Below, piece after piece: positions 1 to 5,418 of a stretch of DNA of 5,418 nt. The notes under the pieces were generated by a model. That model was not told the DNA's origin and made no database searches. It worked only from the letters and a program-made list of their open reading frames with translations. Numbering within the stretch: position 1 is the first letter of the stretch; every line of letters begins with the position of its first letter. Location of the stretch: positions 1 through 5,418 of the forward strand of contig JAJYLU010000166.1 in NCBI GenBank assembly GCA_021787505.1, written 5' to 3'. Source of the DNA: Nitrospirota bacterium (GTDB lineage Bacteria; Nitrospirota; Thermodesulfovibrionia; Thermodesulfovibrionales; UBA6898). Position numbers and translations under genes: made by a program.

Positions 1-148
1 GATCTAAATCGGGGAGGAGTTCCGCATAGGAGAATCTGCTGTGTCACAGGCAAGCAAACGTTTGAAGGTGAGATGGTGAAGAGTAGGAGTGTGAGGAGAA
101 GGGTTGAGCGCATCCGAAAGGCTCTTAACCTGTAAAAGGTGTAGACCC

Positions 149-175
149 CACTTTCTCTCCGCAGGAGAGAAAGTG
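149..175. repeat. Perfect 12-bp inverted repeat with 3-nt loop
   Basis: CACTTTCTCTCC at 149-160 is the exact reverse complement of GGAGAGAAAGTG at 164-175, separated only by GCA. Twelve matched pairs around a triloop is far more than expected by chance in a few hundred bases, so the hairpin itself is certain. Its role is not. Neither strand has a T-run directly after the stem (GCTCGCTGGG on +, GGGTCTACAC on -), so it is not a standard intrinsic terminator. It begins 13 nt after the TAA at 133-135, which would suit a 3'-end hairpin if that frame is a gene tail. It could equally be one arm of a larger folded RNA. Confidence 0.9.
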
Positions 176-302
176 CTCGCTGGGAGCATGCCCTCAATGA
201 ACTCTTATATGAGATTTTGATCGTCGCTAGAGGAACAATGAACGAAGTTTTTGAATTAACCCTAACGTTGCATAAAGTGTGTGTATTTAGGCCGTCGTAG
301 GA

Positions 303-325
303 CACAACGTCCCCACGATGTTGTG
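303..325 (+). promoter_or_regulatory. Possible leader hairpin before the methyltransferase
   Basis: CACAACGT (303-310) can pair with ATGTTGTG (318-325), giving eight pairs including one G-T wobble around a 7-nt loop. It ends 12 nt before the ribosome binding site of the methyltransferase. CAACGT (305-310) is also perfectly complementary to ACGTTG at 265-270, so two mutually exclusive pairings are possible. The pairings are seen in the sequence; a regulatory function is inference. The stem is short enough to be coincidental. Confidence 0.25.
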
Positions 326-337
326 AAGAAGACTGAA

Positions 338-343
338 AGGAGG
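338..343 (+). promoter_or_regulatory. Consensus ribosome binding site fixing the methyltransferase start
   Basis: AGGAGG, within AAAGGAGGAG at 336-345, lies 9 nt before the ATG at 353. The longer reading frame could start at a GTG at 281, but that codon has no Shine-Dalgarno sequence. The extra 24 residues are Arg-rich and not part of the methyltransferase fold. This site therefore decides the start at 353. Confidence 0.85.
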
Positions 344-352
344 AGCCCGGCG

Positions 353-931
353 ATGAATGAACGTCCCGTTGCCGCTGGGAAAAGCAGCTTCGATCTGATA
401 GATCCGAACAGACTTTTTTCCGAACTTCAGCTCAGGAGCGACACTGTGCTCCTTGACCTGGCCTGCGGGAGCGGATCATATTCTTTATTTGCGTCGAAAT
501 TCATCGGTGCAGACGGCGGCATATACGCATTCGACCTCTGGAAGGAAGGGATCGACCACCTCTCGCGGGAACTGGCGGTCAGGCAGCTGCGACAGATCCA
601 TGCCGGTGTTGTGGACGTGAGCAGAAAGATCCCCCTCGGAGACCACTCGGTCGACGTGTGCCTGATAGCAACGGTCCTGCATGATCTCATTCAGGACAAG
701 ACGGAAGAGGGGACTTTGCGAGAAGTGAAAAGGGTCTTGAGGCCCGATGGCGTATTGGCAGTCGTCGAATTCAAGAAAGTCGAAGGACCGCCCGGACCGC
801 CCTTTGAAATCAGGGTCTCGCCCGAAGAGCTCGACGGCCTTCTTTTTCCATATGGCTTCGGCATCGCCAAAAAGGTCGCGGTCGGACCATATAATTATTT
901 GTCCGTTTTCCAAAAGCGGCACGGCACATAG
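353..931 (+). CDS. Class I SAM-dependent methyltransferase (UbiE/Methyltransf_11-like)
   Basis: A 192-residue cytoplasmic enzyme predicted to transfer a methyl group from S-adenosylmethionine; the acceptor cannot be read from sequence. Motif I, the SAM-binding glycine loop, is LLDLACGSGSYS at residues 33-44. The acidic end of strand 2 is YAFD (D61). The motif IV region is HSVDVCLIATVLHDL at 98-112. LREVKRVLRPDGVLAVVEF at 122-140 is the helix and strand typical of UbiE-like enzymes, with the usual LRPDG turn. The C-terminal part (GPPGPPFEIRVSPEEL, then a GF motif and YNYLSVFQK) matches the ordinary end of this superfamily, so the protein looks complete, without transmembrane segments or extra domains. 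The start at 353 is set by a perfect AGGAGG. The gene stands alone, followed by a 203-bp gap and a new promoter, so its neighbours do not reveal the substrate. Class assignment is firm; specific function is unknown. Confidence 0.9.
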   Translation: MNERPVAAGKSSFDLIDPNRLFSELQLRSDTVLLDLACGSGSYSLFASKFIGADGGIYAFDLWKEGIDHLSRELAVRQLRQIHAGVVDVSRKIPLGDHSVDVCLIATVLHDLIQDKTEEGTLREVKRVLRPDGVLAVVEFKKVEGPPGPPFEIRVSPEELDGLLFPYGFGIAKKVAVGPYNYLSVFQKRHGT

Positions 932-1063
932 AAAATCCCCCATGAGAGACGCGGATTTGCCCTGCCGGCGGTCCGCACCGGACTACCATGACCCTCTCAA
1001 AACAGCTGCTCCTAAGGCCACTCCTGTCCCTGAAAATACTTCTATATAAAAATGAGGGAGTTT

Positions 1064-1072
1064 TGCTATAAT
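1064..1072 (+). promoter_or_regulatory. Extended -10 promoter of the receiver/CheC/kinase operon
   Basis: TGCTATAAT is a perfect extended -10 element: TGn at 1064-1066 and TATAAT at 1067-1072. Transcription would start near 1079-1080, giving a leader of about 55 nt before the ATG at 1135. The expected -35 position (about 1043-1049) is only AT-rich (TATATAA), which is typical of extended -10 promoters that do not need a good -35. In the leader, TCGGCG (1082-1087) can pair with CGCCGA (1101-1106). No further promoter is apparent in the overlapping downstream genes. Confidence 0.65.
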
Positions 1073-1134
1073 CTGGTACGCTCGGCGGATGTGGATTTTT
1101 CGCCGATGGCAGACCCGCAGCGAGGAGATGCAAA

Positions 1135-1509
1135 ATGGCCCTGATTCTTGTGATAGAAGACTCGTCTTTTATGAGGAACAAGATCGGCAATATCCTGAAG
1201 CGGGGCGGCCATGAGATCATTGAGGCCGAGGACGGGATAAAAGGCCTTCAATTGACCATTGAGCGCTCTCCCGACTGCATCCTGCTCGATCTTATCATGC
1301 CCGGCATGGACGGCGTAAAGCTCCTCATGACCCTTCGCGAGCGCGGGGCGACGCTTCCGGTGGTGATCGTCACTGCCGATATCCAGGAAAGCACGATTAC
1401 GCAGTGCAGAGAGCTGGGCGCTGCGGCCGTTGTGAACAAGCCGCCTACGGAGGAGGAACTGCTTAATACGGTGCGGAAAGTGCTCCGGAGGGGGAAGGAC
1501 AACGGATGA
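1135..1509 (+). CDS. Stand-alone response regulator receiver protein (CheY-like)
   Basis: A 124-residue single-domain receiver with no output domain. Every catalytic position of the fold is present: the acidic pair E8-D9 in LILVIEDSS, phospho-acceptor D52 in LLDLIMPGMDG, T80 in VIVTAD, and K102 in the NKPP motif with its cis-proline. It should therefore be phosphorylated on D52 and act by binding a partner protein. A GAGGAG at 1122-1127 sits 7 nt before the ATG. The stop codon overlaps the start of the CheC gene (ATGA, 1506-1509), implying translational coupling. Co-expression with a CheC phosphatase and a histidine kinase suggests that it receives phosphate from the kinase and is reset by CheC. 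Whether it touches a flagellar motor is unknown, as no motility gene is in the window. It could also be called CheY, but receptor-coupled chemotaxis is not shown. Confidence 0.93.
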   Translation: MALILVIEDSSFMRNKIGNILKRGGHEIIEAEDGIKGLQLTIERSPDCILLDLIMPGMDGVKLLMTLRERGATLPVVIVTADIQESTITQCRELGAAAVVNKPPTEEELLNTVRKVLRRGKDNG

Positions 1510-2123
1510 ATCCCACTGAATACCAGCTCGATGCGCTCCGGGAATTGATCAATATCGGGATCGGCAGGGCGGCCAAAGTTTTGAGCGAGATGGTGAACGC
1601 CCGGATCCTCCTGCAGGTGCCTTTCATCAAGCTCCTCACGCCTGAAAATCTTAGGCGCGAGATGGGGCATATGGGAGAAGGCCTTCTGGCTGCCGTGCGC
1701 CTCGGCTTTAAGGGCCCCTTTTCGGGCACTGCCGCACTCGTTTTTCCGCCGGACAGCGCCTCGAAGCTTGTGGCTATTCTGACCGGCGAGGGGATGGGGA
1801 CCCCTGACCTGGATTCGGTGAGAGTGGGAACGCTCAGCGAGGTCGGCAATATTGTGATCAACGGGGTGATGGGATCGATCGCCAACGTGCTGAAGCTGCA
1901 GATCAACTACACGCTGCCCACCTACACCGAGGACAACATCGAAAACCTCGTGACGCCGATCGATACTGTCCCGGATGCGACGGTCGTGCTGGCGCATACG
2001 AGGTTTACCGTCGAGCAGCGCCATATAGAGGGGGACATCATCCTCATCTTCGAGTTGGGCTCCTTCAGCGCCCTGATGAATGCGATCAGTACTGATCCTG
2101 ACAGTCGCGATGAAAGAGATTGA
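1506..2123 (+). CDS. cheC: CheC-family CheY-P phosphatase with two active-site motifs
   Basis: A 205-residue protein, close to the usual length of CheC (about 200-210). CheC/CheX/FliY phosphatases remove phosphate from CheY-P through the pattern [DS]-x3-E-x2-N-x22-P, in which Glu and Asn are catalytic. The first copy is exact: D9, E13, N16, P39. A second copy follows at E112, N115, P138 with the same 22-residue spacing, but the leading D/S is Gly (G108). Two repeats separated by about 99 residues are the hallmark of CheC proper; CheX has a single motif. No FliY/FliN-type SpoA domain is attached, so this is not a flagellar switch protein, and there is no membrane segment. The ATG overlaps the upstream receiver stop by 4 nt, so its natural substrate is probably that receiver. 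In known systems CheC is stimulated by CheD, but no cheD is visible here. The C-terminal tail (TDPDSRDERD) is charged and probably unstructured. Confidence 0.92.
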   Translation: MNPTEYQLDALRELINIGIGRAAKVLSEMVNARILLQVPFIKLLTPENLRREMGHMGEGLLAAVRLGFKGPFSGTAALVFPPDSASKLVAILTGEGMGTPDLDSVRVGTLSEVGNIVINGVMGSIANVLKLQINYTLPTYTEDNIENLVTPIDTVPDATVVLAHTRFTVEQRHIEGDIILIFELGSFSALMNAISTDPDSRDERD

Positions 2124-4194
2124 GGCCGCGCGCTTACAGTTTAGCGTACTTGACCAGGTGCCGGTCGGTCTCTGCGTGCTCAAGAAGGATTTTACCATCC
2201 TCTACTGGAACCGATGCCTCGAAGACTGGACCGGCATCCCGGGAAGCGACATCGTCGGACGAAGCCTTCTTGCGCATTTCCCCCATCTGAGCGCACCGAA
2301 GTACGCCAGTCGGTTTCAGAATATTTTCGAAGGCGGACCTCCGACCATATTCTCCTCACAACTGCACAACTACCTTATCCCTGCGCCGACCAACCGGGGA
2401 AAGATGAGGATCCAGCACACGACGGTGACTTCCGTTCCTTCGTACGATCACAGAGACGCCTATGCCCTTCTCGCCATCCAGGCAGTCACCGATCTTACCC
2501 ACAGGATACAAGGATACAGGATGATGCGGGACCAGGCATTGGAGGAGGTCAAGGAACGAAAAAAGGCAGAAGATGCGCTGCGAAAATCCCAGACCGAACT
2601 CGAAACGCGGGTCAGACAGAGGACCGCCGATCTCGTTTCGGTCAACGAGCGGCTCGGGCATGAAATAGAGGTCCGCAGGGAGACCGAAGTCGAGCTGAAA
2701 AAGTTGATTTCGACGCTCAATACCCTGGTTGCCCACATCCCCGAGGGTGTTGTATTCCTCGACGGGCAACAGAGGGTCGTGTTCGCCAACCAGCGGGGGA
2801 AGGACCACCTCCGCACGCTGACAGGCATGGGAGAAGGGGCGGTGGTGGAGAATGTCGCCGGCCGCAACCTCGGGGATTTTCTCGCGTACGCGCCTCAGAT
2901 CATCTGGCACGAAGTCGTAATCCACGAACCCTCGAAGTTCGTCTTCGAGGTCGCGGGCAGGACCATTCGTCAGGGCGATACCGTCAGCGGCATAGTCCTT
3001 GTCCTCAAAGACGTTACCGATGAGAGATTTTTCGAGGAGAGGATACATTCCCAGGAGCGCCTGGCGGCGGTCGGGCAGCTCGCCGCAGGCATAGCGCACG
3101 ACTTTAATAATATTCTCACCAGCATCATCGGGTTTGCCGAACTCATGCTTTCAGACAGCGACCTGGCCAAGGAAGACTGGGACATGGTGCAGGGGATACT
3201 GCAAAACGGGCAGCGGGCCGCTCAGTTGATCCGCCAGATACTTGATTTCAGCCGCAAGTCGATCAGTGAGATGAAATCCCTGGATCTGCTTCTTTTTCTG
3301 AAGGAGTTCTCTAAGTTCATCAGGAGGACGATACCCGAAGATATCCATATCTCGGTCGACTGCAAACCCGGCGTGTACATGATCTGGGCCGACCCTGCAA
3401 AGATCCAGCAGGTGCTGGCGAACCTGGTCGTCAACGCGAGGGACGCGATGCCCGGAGGCGGGAGATTGTCTCTTTCCCTCTCCAGGCTGCGGGTGGGGGC
3501 CGACCGCATGCCTCCGGTCCCCGAGATGTCCCATGGCGACTGGATAATGCTGGCAGTCCTGGATACTGGGACCGGCATCACCTCCGAGGTGCTCACTCAT
3601 ATATTCGAGCCCTTCTTTACGACGAAGGAGGTGGGGAAGGGGACCGGACTCGGCCTTTCGCAGGTCTACGGGATCATCAAACAACATGAAGGGTTCATCG
3701 ACGTCCGTACCAAGGTCGGCGAGGGAAGTTCTTTCGTCTTATACCTGCCTGCCCATGACGTCTGTGCAGAGGTCCCCCGCTCGGGAAAAGGGCCTGTGCT
3801 CCCGAAAGGTGCGGAAGAGACGATCCTAGTTGTGGAAGACAATGAATCCGTTCGCAACCTTATCCAGCGCAAGCTGCTCAAATTGGGATACACGATCTAC
3901 ACCGCTAAGAACGGACGGGACGCGCTGTCCCTGATGGAAGGCCACGGCAAAAAGATCAGGCTCGTGATTACCGATCTGGTGATGCCGGAGATGGGGGGAC
4001 TTGAGCTGAGCCGGGCGATCAAGGACAGGTATCCCTCGGTAGAGATCATCGCCCTGAGCGGGTATCCGCTCCGCTGCGAGTGGGACGATTTCGAAAATGC
4101 CGGCATTACCGACTTTATCCAGAAACCGTTCGTCGTCCAGACGCTGGCAGAGGCGGTGAAAAAGGCCCTCGGCAGGAGGCCCGACTTGAACTGA
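2110..4194 (+). CDS. Cytoplasmic hybrid histidine kinase, PAS-PAS-HisKA-HATPase-REC
   Basis: A 694-residue soluble sensor kinase. Residues 8-130 form a PAS domain (VLDQVPVGLC, ILYWN). Residues 138-205 form a charged coiled coil. Residues 200-305 form a second PAS domain (LVAHIPEGVVFLDG, ending VLKDVTDER). The phospho-acceptor is H330 in the H-box GIAHDFNNIL, of the HDFNN type. ATP-binding boxes follow: N-box NLVVNARDAM (N438, N442), D-box LDTGTGI (D485), F-box FEPFFTTK, and G-box GKGTGLGLS. The C-terminal receiver spans about 571-690, with E576-D577, acceptor D622, S650 where Thr is commoner, and K672. No transmembrane helix or signal peptide is present, so the cue is intracellular. The start is uncertain: ATG 2110 overlaps cheC by 14 nt, ATG 2080 would add 10 residues, and neither has a good Shine-Dalgarno, consistent with translational coupling. 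There is no Hpt or output domain. It probably phosphorylates its own receiver and/or the free receiver upstream; that pairing is inference. Confidence 0.93.
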   Translation: MKEIEAARLQFSVLDQVPVGLCVLKKDFTILYWNRCLEDWTGIPGSDIVGRSLLAHFPHLSAPKYASRFQNIFEGGPPTIFSSQLHNYLIPAPTNRGKMRIQHTTVTSVPSYDHRDAYALLAIQAVTDLTHRIQGYRMMRDQALEEVKERKKAEDALRKSQTELETRVRQRTADLVSVNERLGHEIEVRRETEVELKKLISTLNTLVAHIPEGVVFLDGQQRVVFANQRGKDHLRTLTGMGEGAVVENVAGRNLGDFLAYAPQIIWHEVVIHEPSKFVFEVAGRTIRQGDTVSGIVLVLKDVTDERFFEERIHSQERLAAVGQLAAGIAHDFNNILTSIIGFAELMLSDSDLAKEDWDMVQGILQNGQRAAQLIRQILDFSRKSISEMKSLDLLLFLKEFSKFIRRTIPEDIHISVDCKPGVYMIWADPAKIQQVLANLVVNARDAMPGGGRLSLSLSRLRVGADRMPPVPEMSHGDWIMLAVLDTGTGITSEVLTHIFEPFFTTKEVGKGTGLGLSQVYGIIKQHEGFIDVRTKVGEGSSFVLYLPAHDVCAEVPRSGKGPVLPKGAEETILVVEDNESVRNLIQRKLLKLGYTIYTAKNGRDALSLMEGHGKKIRLVITDLVMPEMGGLELSRAIKDRYPSVEIIALSGYPLRCEWDDFENAGITDFIQKPFVVQTLAEAVKKALGRRPDLN

Positions 4195-4209
4195 TCCTTT
4201 TTCCAATGG

Positions 4210-5418
4210 CTATTCAAAACTGATAAACCGTTTAGGATCGATCCTGCGGGCAACGTTCAGCGGGATCAGTCCTGCCGAAAGGGTGGTGAGGAAAAGGACC
4301 GTTGTGACGGCTGCGAGGTAGAGCACCGGCAGGTGAAACGATATGTCCCACCCGAAGGATATCTTGTTGATCACTTCGATGAAGATCACGCTCATGAGAG
4401 GCCCCATCACCCCGCCCATGAGGATCCCCGTGACGCCCACAATGCCCGCCGCTAGGACGAGCATATCACGTATCTGTGACCAGCTTCCCCCGAGATATCT
4501 GAAGATGCTGATTTCGCGTTTTCGTTCGAGTACGAGCGCCAGGAGGGTGTTGATCACGCCTATCAGCGAGACGACGATCGAGATCAGTTCGATCGCGTAG
4601 GTGATGGCGAACGTCCTGTCGAAGATCGAGAGCACGCTTTCTCTCAACTCCGCCGTATTCGTGATTTCAAGCGCGTAGCGAGGCAGCAGCATCGCCTTCA
4701 GCCGGCCGATGAAGCGGTCTGTGTCGGTCCCTTTTCTGAGATAGATCCCGAGCTGGGTAGTATCGTCGAGTCCCCAATCTTCCTTCAGCCATTTCCTGTC
4801 GAGATACATGAACCCCGATGTCGTGGAGTAACTGCTGAAGACGTCGATTATGGTGAACTCTTTCTTTCCCGCAGGCGTATCGAGGGTGATGCGGTCGCCT
4901 GTTTTCAGCCCGTATTTGACGCTCAGGTATTTCGATATGCCGACTACCCTCCGGTCTCCCGAGTATGTATAGGCAGTGCCCGCTCCACGACTGTTCGTAA
5001 GGCCGAGCCTCTCACGGATATTCCGGTCACCGAAACCGGCGACGATCTTCCTGCCCCTGAAGTCGATCCGGAGCGTCCTGAACCTGTCGATCCCCGCCAC
5101 TTCGGGAAGGCCCTCGATAGTTTTCACGAGTTCGGAAGAGAGCGGGAAATAGCAGAAGTTCGATCTGCAGGACGCCGGCTTTACGTATACGTCGGCGGCG
5201 ATATTTCTGCTGATCCAGGCCTTCAGGCTGTTTCTGAATGAAAAGATCAGGGTCAGAAGCGCAAAGATAAGGGCGCTGCTGATCGCTACGCTCATCAGGG
5301 CCACTGAAAACCTGTAGACACTTCCCTGCATGTCGGCCACCGTCAGCCCGCCGGTCGCACGGAAGACCTTTTCTATCGGCCTCCTCAGCAGTCGGAGGAG
5401 CAGCGCGAGATAGGCAGG
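4210..5418 (-). CDS. FtsX/MacB-like ABC transporter permease, C-terminal part (5' end off the window)
   Basis: An inner-membrane permease fragment of 402 visible residues, stop TAG at 4210-4212. From the window edge there is a basic hydrophobic linker (1-26), a membrane helix (about 36-60), a roughly 200-residue extracytoplasmic domain with a close Cys pair (C84, C89), and then the FtsX core: helices at about 274-296, 319-348 and 364-386. The family signature ERKREISIFRYLGGS (298-312) is the cytoplasmic coupling segment after the second helix. FtsX-type permeases work with an ATPase in lipoprotein, lipid or macrolide export, or in mechanotransmission; no ATPase is visible here. A GTG at 5340 could be read as a start, but it has no Shine-Dalgarno. 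The frame also stays open through the remaining 26 codons to the edge. I therefore infer this is the second half of a longer permease with two FtsX modules. Substrate unknown. The gene converges on the kinase gene with a 15-bp gap. Confidence 0.88.
   Translation of the reverse strand, partial: PAYLALLLRLLRRPIEKVFRATGGLTVADMQGSVYRFSVALMSVAISSALIFALLTLIFSFRNSLKAWISRNIAADVYVKPASCRSNFCYFPLSSELVKTIEGLPEVAGIDRFRTLRIDFRGRKIVAGFGDRNIRERLGLTNSRGAGTAYTYSGDRRVVGISKYLSVKYGLKTGDRITLDTPAGKKEFTIIDVFSSYSTTSGFMYLDRKWLKEDWGLDDTTQLGIYLRKGTDTDRFIGRLKAMLLPRYALEITNTAELRESVLSIFDRTFAITYAIELISIVVSLIGVINTLLALVLERKREISIFRYLGGSWSQIRDMLVLAAGIVGVTGILMGGVMGPLMSVIFIEVINKISFGWDISFHLPVLYLAAVTTVLFLTTLSAGLIPLNVARRIDPKRFISFE

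Larger units (their letters stand above)
1..352. other. Gene-free, structure-rich region upstream of the methyltransferase
   Basis: I see no convincing complete gene in this stretch. The + strand carries several self-complementary segments. CAAACGTTTG at 55-64 is a perfect palindrome. CTGTG-T-CACAG lies at 39-49. A composite stem at 102-130 pairs GGTT/AACC and GAG/CTC and closes with CC-GAAA-GG, a GNRA tetraloop. A perfect 12-bp inverted repeat follows at 149-175. Positions 61-108 contain no C on the + strand. From about 196 to 300 the sequence turns AT-rich, but I could not find a -35/-10 pair with proper spacing. One frame (+, from base 1) stays open to a TAA at 133-135 and could be the tail of an upstream gene. 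The Arg-rich peptide is not recognisable, and chance is an adequate explanation for 44 open codons. A structured RNA, a decayed mobile element or a 3' gene end with a hairpin all remain possible. Confidence 0.5.

Noticed and set aside
101..145. tRNA-Lys(CUU)-like string (GAGCGCATCCGA, then CTCTTAA)
   Set aside because: The phrases resemble a D-arm and an anticodon loop, but the GCTC needed for the D-stem overlaps the anticodon loop. There is no acceptor stem and no GTTCGA T-loop, so no cloverleaf can form.
4..189. 61-codon open frame on the - strand
   Set aside because: It runs through the perfect hairpin and tetraloop stem, has no RBS, and gives a low-complexity Pro/Ser/Leu/Thr-rich peptide with no recognisable domain.
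248..289. Promoter for the methyltransferase (TTGAAT 251-256, CATAAA 271-276, TATTTA 284-289)
   Set aside because: No combination gives a 16-18 bp spacer, and no sigma-54 GG-N10-GC pattern is present. The region is AT-rich but not callable.
281..352. GTG start at 281 for the methyltransferase
   Set aside because: It has no Shine-Dalgarno and adds 24 Arg-rich residues outside the methyltransferase fold, whereas ATG 353 has a perfect AGGAGG 9 nt upstream.
970..984. Hairpin GGTCCG-CAC-CGGACT after the methyltransferase as a terminator
   Set aside because: The stem has only six pairs including a wobble and is followed by ACCATGACCC rather than a T-run.
1248..2198. 316-codon open frame on the - strand over the receiver/CheC genes
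   Set aside because: It is the antisense shadow of two genes with intact catalytic motifs. Its product is rich in His and Arg, shows no domain, and lacks an RBS.
4234..4245. 12-bp palindrome AGGATCGATCCT
   Set aside because: It lies inside the permease coding sequence, where RIDP codons produce it. There is no second copy or spacing that suggests an operator.

Overview
The window holds five protein-coding genes plus a structured, gene-free stretch at its left end. The organism is a bacterium with GC-rich coding DNA and strong AGGAGG-type ribosome binding sites. A CheC-type phosphatase and a cytoplasmic PAS-containing hybrid kinase fit lineages such as Deltaproteobacteria (Desulfobacterota) or Nitrospirota better than enterics, which lack CheC. 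That placement is inference; nothing here fixes the genus.

Layout. Positions 1-352 carry no gene I can support. They contain a perfect 12-bp inverted repeat (149-175), a stem capped by a GAAA tetraloop (102-130), a 48-nt stretch without a single C on the + strand (61-108), and a possible leader hairpin just before the first gene. Positions 353-931 (+) encode a small class I SAM-dependent methyltransferase. After a 203-bp gap with a consensus extended -10 promoter (TGCTATAAT, 1064-1072) comes a tight + strand operon: a stand-alone receiver (CheY-like) protein at 1135-1509, a two-site CheC phosphatase at 1506-2123, and a PAS-PAS-HisKA-HATPase-REC hybrid histidine kinase at 2110-4194. The genes overlap by 4 nt and about 14 nt. 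Only 15 bp separates the kinase stop from the stop of a convergent gene (4210 to the right edge, - strand). That gene is the C-terminal part of an FtsX/MacB-type ABC transporter permease, and its reading frame runs off the window.

How the genes may work together. The most coherent unit is the receiver/CheC/hybrid kinase trio. The soluble kinase would sense a cytoplasmic cue through its PAS domains. Phosphate would pass to its own C-terminal receiver and/or the free CheY-like protein, and CheC would remove phosphate from the latter. No CheA, CheW, chemoreceptor, CheD or DNA-binding output domain is visible, so this looks like a chemotaxis-type adaptation pair wired to a non-chemotaxis kinase. 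The methyltransferase and the permease are probably separate transcription units.
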